Source of the DNA: Armigeres subalbatus
Lineage: Eukaryota; Arthropoda; Insecta; Diptera; Culicidae
Direction: 5' to 3'
Length of the DNA: 64,000 bases
NCBI RefSeq assembly: GCF_024139115.2
Contig: NC_085140.1
Coordinates: forward strand, 161,164,452 to 161,228,451
Position numbers and translations under genes: made by a program. A model generated the notes under the pieces. It ran no database searches. It saw only the letters and a list, made by a program, of their open reading frames with translations, and was not told where the DNA came from. Positions within the stretch are counted from its first letter, which is position 1, and every line of letters starts with the position of its first letter. Shown here piece after piece: positions 42,700-56,500 of the stretch.

Positions 42700-43800
42700 C
42701 CTGCCTTGGTAGCCCTATCTACATTTTAAACATTGTTCCTGAATCCCACTGCACAGCCCTTTCCATTCCACCCACATAATGAGCCATCAGCAGCCCCTCC
42801 GTATATCTCACGATGCCAAACTGCTTATGCTCGTTTCGAAACTTCAAGCGAAAGATAGTGCCCAAACACCGCTCGAAGACAACCGTGTGTACAATACCGA
42901 CAATAGTTTGGAGTGGAGTGTGCAATAATCACCAGGCACTCCGAAAGCAACAGCAACAACGGCATAATACGGTCGCGTAGCGGGCTGAAGTGCATCACGA
43001 ACAAGTCCGCCGGCGTTGCTCCGGGGAGCTCACATTCGTCTGTGTCACGCTTCACCTGTCCTCCCGAGCTGGGGCTGCTGAGTGGTACTGCTGCTAAGTC
43101 GACTTCCACCGAAGCATAAGATACGAATCCGGTGCCACAAGGACTGTGCTTCTGAGACGTGGCTTAGTTCCACATGTGCTCGGTGGCCCGGTGGACCCTC
43201 TGTGTGTGTGTCTCTCTCTCGATAGCTGGCCGGTGGGTCGGTCGGTCGTCTTGTGCCAGCAAGTAATTTATCATTTTATTTCACAATATCGATCATCGCC
43301 ATCGGCCCAATGTGGAGAGCTGATACCGAACCGTGCAGTCAGTGTATCGAGAAGGAAGTTTAATCCGAAAGGAACAAGCTTTCTCAACCGCGTCATTTTC
43401 AGAGCGGAGTCCCCGAAAGGCTAGAACTCGAGTGCTGCAGCAATAGGCGAGCCTCGCTGCCAGGGCGGCATTGTGCGGCACGCAAATTGTGTGAGGGGGG
43501 TGCACAAAAGGAATGCGAAATTTTCGAAAATTTATCACGAGTTTGTTATCTGGTTCAGCGACAATGAGACGAGGCCATAAGACTGGCCCAATCTTATACG
43601 TGTGAGTTCTGTTCGCGAGGAAAGTAGGTACCTACATGTGGCCCACGGCGCTGTTGAGCCAAAGTGTTTGCAGCGTGTATGCTACAGGACGAATGCTGGA
43701 GAAAAGGGGTGCTCTACCGTTTTGTGGCTACGAGTTTTCGTTGGCCATTGGCGGTATCTCATTGTGAACACACCACGATGCTGTTGATGGACTTGACTGT
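42700..43800. other. GC-richer patch
   Basis: Dense G/C words (CCTCCCGAGCTGGGGCTGCT, GGTGGGTCGGTCGGTCGTC), a GTGTGTGTGTCTCTCTCTCG microsatellite near 43201-43220 and simultaneous frames on both strands. Apart from the segment 42719-42919 nothing looks coding. Possible promoter or 5' exon region. Confidence 0.25.
42719..42919 (-). CDS. Unidentified short coding-like segment (possible last exon)
   Basis: The minus-strand frame reads HTPLQTIVGIVHTVVFERCL and continues FRLKFRNEHKQFGIVRYTEG, MAHYVGGMERAVQWDSG, ending TMFKM-stop. The codons have many G/C third positions against an AT-rich background and residue choice looks protein-like. The codon just upstream region (CCTGGTGATTATTG) gives an in-frame TGA, so this would be an exon or a short protein starting at the ATG near 42925. 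The overlapping frame 42825-43109 has a Leu-rich stretch but is less convincing. No family recognised. Confidence 0.25.
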   Translation of the reverse strand, partial: TPLQTIVGIVHTVVFERCLGTIFRLKFRNEHKQFGIVRYTEGLLMAHYVGGMERAVQWDSGTMFKM

Positions 43801-44074
43801 TAGTTTGGAAGTTTGGAATAGTTTTGGTCGATTATTCGGTATCACTTAGATAACAGACCGATGACGAATAAGGTTAGCATAAAATGAGCTCAATAAGAAT
43901 GTTGATACCTCCAGGATCTCATTGTATCATCATATAATACAATTTATTTTCTTGTCTGATCGAGAATGATATGGAAAATGGACTTATGCTGGTTTTAGAT
44001 AAGAACATAGGGGCTTGTAACCTTTTTACTATGGTGTTGATAGAATACAAATGAGAGGTATAAGCCTCTTTGGT

Positions 44075-44310
44075 TAAGGTGGGGCGTTTTGTCCAGGTAC
44101 TTTATTATGTGTTCTCTGTAATATTTTTATATGAATACTTTCAGGAGGGATGCGTTCCGTGTAAAAAAAAAATTCAGTACAAAATTTGAAAATCCGTGTA
44201 AAAAAAGTTTTATGATTTCTCGACAAATCATGGAAAATGGAGCAACGGACATTTGGCAATTTTGCAAGAAAAGAGTAGGTCATTTGGCATAAGGAACATT
44301 TGGCATAACT
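44075..44310. repeat. Partial relative of the 41501 element plus CATTTGGCATAA words
   Basis: GGTGGGGCGTTTTGTCCAGG, TACTTTATTATGTGTTCTCT, GTAATATTTTTAT parallels 42070-42115. Then GGACATTTGGCAATTTTGC, GGTCATTTGGCATAAGGAAC, ATTTGGCATAACTT starts a short-word array. Confidence 0.45.
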
Positions 44311-44439
44311 TCGAACTGTGAAAGCGATAGGGATATTTCATATATTCTTTAGCGTAGATAAAGTAGGTCGAGGTTGTTTTCTGATAAATTTAGACTGATG
44401 GTAGATATTTCCCGGAAGAACGAAATAACAAAACGGCAG

Positions 44440-45165
44440 AATTACTTCCGAGGAAAGGATCACATCCATCATTGACTTATTCCGGCCACATGCCTACTTT
44501 TAAAGTAGGGATTACATCCACCAATGCTTCAATCTGGGCATGCGCCTTAACACCGGATCAAATCCACCATTGCCTTAATCCGGGCAAGCACCTTCCTTTA
44601 AAAATTCAAGCAACACACTTGTCGTGGACGAGTTACTAAAACCAATCAAGTCACATATGAGTTATTGCAACCAAATCAATCTGAATTGTGCTACTCGGGG
44701 AAGAGATCACATCTATCATTGATTTATTCCTACTTATAAAGAAGGAGTCACATCCACCATGACCTTAATCCGGGCATGCGCCTACTTTTAAAGAGGGTTC
44801 ACATCCAGCATTGTCATAATCCGGGCATGCGCCTACATTTATAGAAGGGATAACATCCACCATTGCCTCAATATGGGCAAGCAAACCTTCTTTTAAAGAA
44901 GGAATCACATCCACCATTGTCATAATCCATGCAAGCGCCTACTTTAAAAGAACGGATCGCATCCACCATGACCTTAATCCGGGCAAGCGCGTACTTTTAA
45001 ATAAGAGATCATATTCTCCATTGCCATAATCCGGGAAAAGACCTACTTTTAAAGAATGGATTACATCCTTCATTGCCATAATCCGGCCACACGCCTACTT
45101 CTAAAGAGGGGATTACATCCACCACCGCTCTAATCCGGGAATGCGCCTACTTTTGCATTGCATTT
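44440..45165. repeat. 52-bp tandem repeat, about 13 drifted copies
   Basis: The unit is GGATCACATCCACCATTGCC, ATAATCCGGGCATGCGCCTA, CTTTTAAAGAAG. Copies vary by substitutions and short losses; the phase is disturbed near 44590-44710 by CAACACACTTGTCGTGGACG sequence. The period equals the half-unit of the 33478-34130 repeat, and both have a CTTTAAA-type end, but the sequences differ otherwise. Confidence 0.85.
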
Positions 45166-45234
45166 CAAATACATTCTTTCCAATATGTGTTATATTTACT
45201 ATTCCGGGGTGTTTCCCGCACTACTTAGTCACCA

Positions 45235-45365
45235 TTTAGCGAACGTAAAGAAAAATTATGCCAGATGTCCGTTATGCCAAAAGACTCTCACAATTATGCC
45301 AAATGACCGTTATGCCAAATGGCCTTTATGCCAAATGACTTTTTGCCAAATGGCCCGCTTCCGAA
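45235..45365. repeat. TTATGCCAAATGNC motif array
   Basis: ATTATGCCAGATGTCCGTTA, TGCCAAAAGACTCTCAC, TTATGCCAAATGACCG, TTATGCCAAATGGCCT, TTATGCCAAATGACTT, TTTGCCAAATGGCCCG: six units of about 18-20 bp immediately before the satellite. Confidence 0.6.
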
Positions 45366-45398
45366 AAACAGAATGGGGTGTACTGGATTTGCATTACT

Positions 45399-48300
45399 TC
45401 ATGACTTAAATGTAAATTGGGTTTTGGATTGGATTTGGATTGAATTTGGATTGAACCTGACTTGACTTGACTTGACTGGATTTGATTGGATCTGGACTTG
45501 GATTGATTTGACTGATTTTACTAGATCTGAATCGGATCTGGACTGGATCTGACTGACCTGACTGATCTGACTGACCTGGATGACTGGATTTGGACTGATT
45601 TGGACTGGATCGGATCGACTGGACTGATTTGGACTGGACCTGACTGGACTCTGGACCGATTTGACTGACTGACCGGATCTGGACTGACCTGGACTGACTT
45701 GACTGACTTGACTGGATCTTGACTGACCTGACTGACTTGGACTGGATCCTGACTGACCTGGACTGGATCTGACTGACCTGACTGATCTTGACTGACCTTG
45801 GACTGAACCTGGACTGATTTGGATTGACCTGGACCGACTCTGGACTGGACTGGACTGATCTGACCGGATCTGACTGGATCTGGACTGGACCTGACTGGAT
45901 CTGGACTGGATCTGACTGACCTGGACTGGATCTGGACTGGACTTGACTGATCTGACTGGACCTGACTGGATCTGGACTGACCTGACTGGATCTGACTGGA
46001 TCTGACTGACTCTGGACTGGACTTGGACCGATCTGACTGATGACTGACTCTGGACTGGATCTGGACTGACCTGGACTGGATTTGGACTGACCTGACCGAT
46101 CGACTGACTGACTGGATCTGGACTGACCTGACTGGATCTGGACTGACTTGGACTGGATCTGGACTGACCTGACTGGATCTTGGACTGGATCTGACTGGAT
46201 CTGGACTGGATCTGGACCGATCTGGACTGGATCTGGATCGATCTGGACTGGATCTTGGACTGGATCTGGACTGACTTGACTGATCTGGACTGACCTGACT
46301 GACCTGGACTGGACTGACCTGGACTGACTTGACTGGATCTGACTGACTTGGACTGGACCTGGACCGATCTGGACCGGATCTGGACCTGACTGGACTTGAC
46401 TGACCGACTGGACTGGATCTGACTGGATCTGGACTGGATCTGGACTGGATCTGACTGATCTTGACTGACTCTGACTGATCTGGACTGGATCTGGACTGGA
46501 TCTGGACTGACTGGATCTGACTGACTGACCGGACTGATCTGGACCTGACCTGACCTGACCTGGACTGATCTGGACCGGATCTGGACTGGATCTGGACTGA
46601 CCTGACTGACTGGACTGGATCTGGACTGACCTGGACCGATCCTGACTGACCTGACTGATCTGGACTGGACCTGACTGACCTGGACTGGACTGGACTGACT
46701 GGACTGACCTGACTGACTTGGACTGGATCTGACTGATCTGGACTGACCTGACCGACTTGGACTGACTTGGACTGGATTGGACCGGATCTGGACCGATCTG
46801 GATTGGATCTTGACTGATCTTGACTGGATCTGGATCTGACTGGACCTGACTCGATCCTGGACTGGATCTGGACTGACCTGACTGGACTTGGACTGGATCT
46901 GGACTGACCTGGATCTGGACTGGATCTGACTGGATCTGACTGACTGGATCTGACTGATCTGACCGACCTGACTGACTGGATCTGACTGGATCTTGGACTG
47001 ACTGACCTGACTGACTTGACCGACCTGGACTGGATCCTGACTGATCTGGATCGACTGAATTGACTGGACTGACTGACTGGATCTGACTGGATCTGACTGA
47101 CCTGACTGGATCTGACCTGGACTGAATTTGACTGATCTGGACTGGATCTGACCGATCTGACTGACCTGGACTGACTGGACTGACCTGACTGACTTGGACT
47201 GGATCTGGACTGGACTTCGACTTGACTGACTTGACCTGACTGACCTGGACTGACCTGGACTGGATCTTGACTGACTCTGACTGACCTGACTGGATCTGGA
47301 CTGACCTGACTGGATCTGGATCGACTGGACTGACCGACTGGGATCTGGACTTGGACTGACCTGACTGGATCTGGACTGGACCTGACTGACTGACTTGGAC
47401 TGGATCGGACTGATCTTGGACTGGATCTGACTGATCTGGACTGGATCTGGACTGGATCTGGACTGGATCTGACTGACCTGGACTGGATCTGGACTGACCT
47501 GACCGACTGATCGGACTGGAATGACCTGACTTGGACTGGATTTGACTGGACTGACTGGACTGGATTCTGACTGGATCTGACTGATGACCTGACTGGATCT
47601 GACCGACTGACTGATTGGACTGACTTGACTGATCTGGACCGATCTGACTCGATCTGGACTGACCTGACTGGATCTGGACTGATTTGGACTGATTGACTTG
47701 GACTGGACCTGACTGGATCTGGACCGATCTGACTGGACCTGGACTGGATCTGGACTGACTGACTGGACTGACTTGGACTGGATCTTGGACTGGATCTGAC
47801 CTGACTTGGACTGACCTGGACCTGACTGGACTGACTGGACTGGACCTGGACTGACTGATCGACTGACTGGATCTGGACTGGATCTGGACTGACCTGGACT
47901 GATCTGGACTGGATCTGACTGGATCTGACCGATCTGACTGGATCTGGACTGACTCTGGACTGGATCTGGACTGGATCTGGACTGGATCTGGACTGACCTG
48001 GACTGGATCTGACTGGATCTGACTGGATCTGGACTGACCTGGACTGGATCTGGACTGGACCTGACTGATCTGGACTGACCTGGATCGGATCTGACTGGAT
48101 CTGACTGGATCTGGACTGACCTTGGACTGGATCTGACCGACCTGACTGACCTGGACTGGATCTGGACTGGATCTTGACTGGATCTGACTGATCTGGACTG
48201 GAATTCTGACTGGACTCTGACTGATCTTGATCTGACTGGACTGACTGATCTGGACTGGATCGGACTGGATCTGGACTGACTTGACTGGATCTGACTGACT

Positions 48301-51300
48301 GATCTGGACTGACTGATCTGACTGACCTGACTGGATCTGGACTGGACCTGACTGGATCTGGACTGGATCTGGACTGACCTGACCTGATCTGACTGGATCT
48401 GGACTGGATCTGACTGGATCTGGACTGACTTGGACTGGATCTGGACTGACCTGACTGGATCTTGGACTGACCTGGACTGACCTGGACTGACCTTGGACCG
48501 ATCTGGACTGACCTGACTGGACTTGGACTGGATCTGGACTGACTTGACTGACCTGACTGATCTGGACTTGGATCTGACTGACTGACCGACTGACTGGACT
48601 GGACTGGATCGACTGATCTGGACTGGATCTGGACTGACTTGACCGATCTGGACTGGATCTGGACTGGACCTGACTGACCTGGACTGACCTGACTGACCTG
48701 ACTGGATCTGACTGGATCTGGACTGATCCTGACTGATCTGGACTGGATCTGGACCGACCTGGACTGACCTGGACTGGATCTGACTGACTTGGACTGGATC
48801 TGGACTGATCTGGACTGGATCTGGACTGATCTGGACTGGATCTGACTGGATCTGACTGACCTGGACTGATCTGACTGATCTGGACTGGATCTGACTGGAT
48901 CTGACTGATCTGGACTTGGATCTGACTGACTGATCGATCTGACTGGATCTTGGACTGGATCTGGACTGGATCTTGGACTGACCTGACTGGATCTGGACTG
49001 ACCTGACTGGATCCTGGACTGGACCTGGATGATCTGGACTGGATCTGGACTGACTTGACTGACCTGGACTGGATCTGGACTGGATCTGACTGACCGACTG
49101 GACTGGATCTGGACTGACCTGGACTCGACCTGGACTGATCTGGACTGGATCTGGACTGATCTGGACTGACCTGGACTGGATCTGGACTGGATCTGGACTG
49201 ACCTGACTGGATCTGACTGGATCTGGACTGGATCTGGACTGACCTGGATCTGACCTGACTGACCTGACTGACCGATCTGGATCTGACTGACTGGATCTGA
49301 CTGACCTGGACTGATCTGGACTGACTGGATCTGACCTGACTGGATCTGGACTGACCTGACTGATCTGGACTGGATCTGGACTGACTCGATCGACTGGATC
49401 TGGACTGGATCTGGACTGACCTGGACTGGATCTGGACTGGATCTGACCGATCTGGACCGACTGACTGGACTCGACTGGACTGGATCTGACCGGACTGGAT
49501 CTGGACTGGATCTGGACTGACTGGACTGACCTGGACTGACCTGACTGGATCTTGACTGGATCACTGACTTGACTGGATCTTGGACTGGATCTGACTGATC
49601 TGACTGACCTGACTGGATCTGGACCGACTGGACTGACCTGGACTGGATCTGGACTGGATCTGACCTGACCTGGACTTGACCGATCTGGACTGACCTGGAC
49701 TGACCTGACTGGATCTGACTGACCTGACCGATCTGACTGACCGATCTGACTGGACTTGACTGGATCTGGACTGACCTGACTGGATCTGGACTGACCTGGA
49801 CTGGATCTGACTGGATCTGGACTGACCTGGACTGACTGGATCGATCTGACTGGACCTGGACTCGATCTGACCGATCTGGACTGACCTGACTGATCTGGAC
49901 TGACTGGACTGACTGGACTGACTGGACTGATCTGGACTGACCTGACTGGACCTGACTGGATCTGGACTGGATCTGGACTGACCTGACTGGACCTGGATCC
50001 TGACCGATCTGGACTGACCTGACTGGATCTGGACTGGATCTGGACTGGATCTGGACTGACCTGACTGGATCTGGACTGGATCTGGACTGATCTGGACTGA
50101 CCTGGACTGATCTGGACTGGATCTGGACTGACCTGGACTGGATCTGACTGGATCTGGACTGGATCTGACTGGATCTGGACTGGACTGGACCGACTTGGAC
50201 TGACCTGACTGGACGGACTGACTGGATCTTGGACTGACTGGACTGACTGGATCTGACTGATCTGGACTGGATCTGACTGGACCTGGACTGATCTGGACTG
50301 ACCTGGACTGGATCTGGACTGATCTGACTGACCTGGACTGATCTGACTGACCTGGACTGGATCTGGACTGGATCTGACTGACCTGGACTGGACTGACTGA
50401 CCGATCTGGACTGGATCTGGACTGACCTGGACTGGATCTGGACTGGATCTGGACTGACCTGACTGACCTGGACTGGATCTGGACTGACCTGGACTGGATC
50501 TGGACTGACCTGACTGGATCTGGACTGGACTGGACTGGATCTGGACCGACCTGGACTGGATCTGGACTGATCTTGGACTGACCTGGACTGGACTCCTGAC
50601 TGGATCTGACCGACCTGACTGGATCGATTGACTGGATCTGACTGGACTGGACTGGATCTGACTGGATCTGGACTGACTTGACTGGATCTGGACTGACCTG
50701 GACCGACTGGACCTGGACTGGATCTGGACTGGATCTGGACTGACCTGGACCGATCGACCGACTGATCTTGACTGATCTGACTGGACTCTGGATTCGATCT
50801 GGACTGGATCTGGACTGATCTGGACTGGACTCTGGACTGACTCTGGACTGGATCTGACTGATCGGGATCGACTCTGACTGACCTGGACTGGATCGGACTG
50901 GATCTGGACGGACTTGACTCGATCTGGATCTGACCTGACCTGGACTGACCTGGATCTTGGACTGACTGACCGATCTTGGACTGACCTGGACTGGATCTGG
51001 ACTGACCGACCTGACTGATCGACTGACCTGGACTGGATCTGACTGGACCTGGACTGACCTGACTGGATCTGACCTGACTGGACCTGACCGACTTGGACTG
51101 ACTTGGACTGACCTGGACTGACTGGACTGGATCTGGACTGACCTGACCGACTGACTTGACTGGATCTGACTGGATCTGGACTGGATCTGGACTGGATCTG
51201 GACTGACCTGGACTGGATCTGGACTGACTGACTGGACTGGACTGATCTGGACTGACCTGGACTGGATCTGGACTGATCTGGACTGGATCTGACTGACCTG

Positions 51301-53501
51301 GACTTGACTGGACTGGACTTGGACTGACCTGGACTGACTGACCGATCTGGACCGACTGACTTGGATCGACCTGGACTGGATCTGACTGGATCTGGACTGA
51401 CCTGACTGGATCTTGACCGACCTGGACTGGACCTGGACTGGATCTGACTGACTGACCTGACTGGATGACCTGACTGATCTGGACTGGACTGGACTGGATC
51501 TGGACTGGATCTGGACTGACTGACCTGACTGGATCTGGACTGGATCTGGACTGAATTGACTGGACCGACTGACCGACTGACCTGACTCGACTGGACTTGA
51601 CCGATCTGACCGACTGGATCTGACTGGATCTGACCGGATCTGGACTGATCTGGACCGACCTGACTGGATCTTGACTGACCTGGACTGACTGGATCTGGAC
51701 TGATCGACTGACTGGGATCTGGACCTGGACTGGATCTGGACCGATCTGGACTGGATCTGACTGGACCTGACTGGATCTGGACTGACTGGACTGACTGACT
51801 TGACTGGACCTGGACTGACCTGGACTGAACCGACTGGATCTGGACCGATCTGACCGACCTGGACTGACCTGGACTGGATCTGACTGACCTGGACTGACCT
51901 GGACTGACCTGACTGGATCTGGACTGGATCTGACTGATCTGATCTGACTGACCGATCTGGACTGGATCTTGGACTGGATCTGGACTGGATCTGACTGACC
52001 TGACTGGATCTGACTGGATCTGACTGACCTGGACTGATCTGGACCGATCTGACTGACCTGACTTGGACTGACTGGATCTGACTGATCTGATCGATCTGGA
52101 CTGGATCTGGACTGGATCTGGACTGATCTGGACTGGATCTGACCGATCTGACTGGACTGGATCTGACCTGACTGGATCTGGACTGACCTGGACTGGATCG
52201 ACTGACTGACCTGGACTGGATCTGGACTGACCTGACTGGACCTGGACTGACTGGATCTGACCGGATCTGACCGGATCTGGACCGACTGGACTTGGACTGA
52301 CTGGACTGGATCTGGACTGACTGGACTGGATCTGACTGATCTGGACTGGATCTGGATCGATCTGGACTGACCTGGATCGGATCTGGACTGACCTGGACTG
52401 ACTGGACCGACTGACTGACCGACTGGACTGACCTGACCGATCTGGACTGACCTGACTGATCTGGACCGATCTGACTGGACTGGACTGACTCTGGACTGGA
52501 TCTGGACCGGATCTGGACTGGATCTGGACTGGACCTGGACTGACCTGACTGACTGGACTGGACTTGATCTGGACTGGACTGGACTGACCTGACTGGATCT
52601 GGATCGGACTGACTGGATCCGGACTGACTGACTGACCGACTTGGACTGACTTGACTCGGACCTGACCGGATCTGGACTGGATCGGACTGACCTGGACTGG
52701 ATCTGGACTGACCTGACTGACTGATCTGACTGACTGACCTGACTGACCTGGACTGACCTGGGACCGATCCTGGACCGATTTGACTGACCTTGGATTGACT
52801 GGACCTGGACTGATCTGACTGGATCTTGACTGACTCTGGACTGACCTGATTGACTGACTGATCTGGACTGATCTGGACTGGATCTGGACTGGATCTGGAC
52901 TGGATCGACTGGACTGACCGACTCTGGACTGATCTGGACTGACCTGGACTGGATCTTGACTGATCTGGACTGACCTGACCGATCTGGACTGACCTGGACT
53001 GACCTGGACTGACCTGGACTGACCTGGACTGACCTGGACTGACTTGACTGGATCTGGACTGACCTGACTGACTGGACCGGACTGGATTGGACTGACTGAC
53101 CTGACTGGACTGGACTGGACCGATCCTGGACCGATCTGGACTGACCTGGGACTGGACTGGACCGGATCTTGGACTGACCTGACTGGATCTGGACCGGACT
53201 GACCTGGACTGGATCTGGACTGGATCTGACTGGATCTGGACTGGATCTGGACTGACCTGGACTGGATCTGGACTGACCTGACTTGACTGGATCTGGACTG
53301 ACCTGGACTGGATCTGGACTGACCTGGACTGACTGACCTGACTCGACTTGGACTGATCTGACCGATCTGGACTGACTTGGACTGGATCTGGACTGGATCT
53401 GGACTGGATCTGACTGATCTGACCGATCTGGACTGGATTTGGACTGGATTCTTGGACTGGATCTGGAATCTGGATCGGATGACTGACTTGACTGACTGCA
53501 C
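45399..53501 (-). other. 2700-codon satellite-derived open frame (not called as a gene)
   Basis: The frame encodes only Ser, Pro, Gln, Val, Arg, Ile, Asp, Gly and Lys with rare others, as shuffled pieces of SPDPVQIQSRS. Thirty-three bases (three 11-bp units) give that 11-residue peptide whichever frame is used, so indels cannot stop it; a second minus frame is open for 1347 codons (45521-49564). Its ATG-side end lies inside the array and there is no signal, domain, promoter or splice site. I infer an artefact of composition, although translation has not been excluded. Confidence 0.8.
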
Positions 53502-56500
53502 TGGATCTGGACTGGACTGACCTGGACTGACCGACTGGACCTGACTGGACTGGATCTGACTGATCTGGACTGACCTGACTGATCGGACTGGACCTGGACT
53601 GACCTGGATCGACTGGACTGATCTGGACTGGATCTGACTGGATCTGGACTGACCTGGACTGACCTGGACTGGATCTGGACTTGGATCTGGACTGACCTGG
53701 ACTGATCCTGGACTGGACTGACTGACCTGACTGACTTGACCGATCTGGACTGGATCTTGGACTGGATCTTGGACTGGATCTGACTGACCTGGACTGACCT
53801 GGACTGACTTGACTGGATCGGATCTGGACTGGATCTGACTGGACCTGACTGGATCTTGACTGACCTGACTGGATCTGGACTTGACTGGACTTGATCTGAC
53901 TGACTTGGACTGGATCTGACTGACCTGACTGGATCTGGACCGACTTGACCTGACTGGATCTGGACTGATCTGGACTGGATCTGGACTCGACCTGGACTGG
54001 ACTGGATCTGAATTGACTGACTGGACTGACCTGACTGGATCTGGACTGACCTGGACTGACTCTGGACTGATCTGACTGGACTGACTGGATCTGACTGACC
54101 TTGGACTGGATCTGGACTGATCTGGACCGATCCTGGGACTGGATCTGGACTGACTGATGACTTGGACTGATCGGACTGGATCTATCGACTGGACTGACTG
54201 ACTGGATCGACTGACCTGGACTGGATTGACCGACTTGACTGGATCTGACTGGATCTGGACTGACCTGACCGATCTGGACTGATCTGGACTGACCTGACTG
54301 GATCTGGACTGACGATCTGACCGGATCTGGACCGACCTGATCGACTGACTCGACCTGGATCTGACTGACTGGACTGGACCTGACTGACTGGATCTGGACT
54401 GGATCTGGACTGACTCTGGACTGACTGGACTGGACCTGACTGGATCTGGACTGACCTGACTGACTGGACTGGATCTGGACTGACTCTGGACTGACTGGAT
54501 CTGACCTGGACTGACTGACTGGATCTGAACCGATCTGGACTGACCTGGACTGGATCTGGACTGGATCTGGACTGACCTGGACTGGATCTGGACTGATCTG
54601 ACTGATCTGGACTGACTCGGACTGGATCTGGACTGATCTGGACTGGATCTGGACTGGAACCGACTGACCTGGACTGGATCTGACTGACTTGGACTGGATT
54701 TGGACTGACCTGACTGACCTGGACTGGATCTGGACTGACCTGGACTGGATCTGAATCTGACTGGATCGATCTGGACTGGATCTGGACTGGATCTGGACTG
54801 ATCTGACCGATCTGGACTGACCTGGACCGGATCTGGACTGGATCTGGACTGACTGGACTGGACTTGACCTGACTGGATCTGGACTGACCTGGACCGATCG
54901 GACTGACCTGGACTGGACCTGGACTGACCTGGACTGGATCTGGACTGGACTTGGATCTGACTGACTGGATCTTGGACTGATCTGGACTGGATCTTGACCG
55001 ACTGGATCTTGGACTGGACCTGACTGAACCGACTGGACTCTGGACTCGACCTGACCTGGACCTGGACTGGATCTGGACTGACCTGACTGGACTGGACCTG
55101 GACCGATCTGAACTGACCTGACTGGACCTGGACTGGATCTGGACTGGATCTGGACTGGATCTGACTGACCTGGACTGGATCTGGACTGACCTGGACTGAC
55201 TTGACTGGATCTGACTGACCTGACTGACCTGGACTGGATCTGACCGACTTGACTGACCTGGACTGACCTGACTGGATCTGGACTGATCTGACTGGATCTG
55301 ACTGACCTGACTGGATCTGGACTGACCTGGACTGGATCTGACTGGATCTGGACTGACTTGGACTGGATCTGGACTGGATCTGGACTCGACCTGACTGGAC
55401 CTGGACTGGATCTGACTGGACTGACTGGACTGACTGATCTGGACTGACTTGACTGGATCTGACTGACCTGGACTGGACTGGATCTGACCTGACTGATCTG
55501 GACTGACTGGACTGGATCTGGACTGGACTGGACTGGATCTGGATCGACTTGGACTGACCTGACCGATCTGGACTGACCTGACTGATCCTGACTGACCTGA
55601 CTGACTGGACTGACCTGGACCGATCTGGACTGACTCTGGACTGACTGACTGGACTGGACTTGACTGATCTGGACTGGATCTGGACTGGATCTGGACTGAC
55701 CTGGACTGACCTGACCTGACTGGATCTGGACTGACTTGGACTGATTTGGACTGATCTGGACTGACTGGACTGGATCTGACTGACCTGACTGGATCTGACC
55801 GATCTGGACTGGATCTGACTGACCGACTGGATCTGGACTGACCTTGGATCTGACTGGATCTGGACTGACCTGGACTCGACCTGGATCGACCTGACTGACC
55901 TGACTGGATCTGGACTGGATCTGGACTGACCTGGACTGACCTGACTGGATCTGGACTGGATCTGGACTGGATCTGACTGACTTGACTGGATCTGGACTGA
56001 CTTGACCTGGACTGACCTGGACTGGATCTGGACTGATCTGGACTGACCTGGACTGGATCTTGGACTGGACCTGACTGATCTGGACTGACTGGATTGACCG
56101 ACCTGACTGGATCTGACCTGGATCTGATCTGGACTGGATCTGACTGGATCTGGACTGGATCGGACTGATCTGACCGACTGGATCTGACTGGACTTGACTG
56201 ATCTGACTGGATCTGGACTGACTGGACTGACCTGGACTGGATCTGACTGACTTGATCTGACTTGACCGACTGGATTTGGACTGGACTGGACTGGATCTGG
56301 ACTGACCTGACCTGGATCTGACTGGACTGGACTGGACTGATCTTGACTGACCTGGACTGGATCTGGACTGGATCTGGATTGACTGGATCTGGATTGACTG
56401 GATTGATTTGACTGGATCTTGACTGACTGATCGGACTGACTGGATTTGACTGATTTGGATTGGATTTGGATTGGATTTGGATTGGATTTGGATTGGATTT

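Noticed and set aside
44440..45165. A CRISPR-like array
   Set aside because: Units are contiguous diverged tandem copies without unique spacers, and the genome is eukaryotic.
45399..53501. A 2700-residue protein-coding gene
   Set aside because: It lies wholly in satellite DNA, several minus frames are open at once, residues are limited to those the 11-bp unit can encode, and there are no gene signals.
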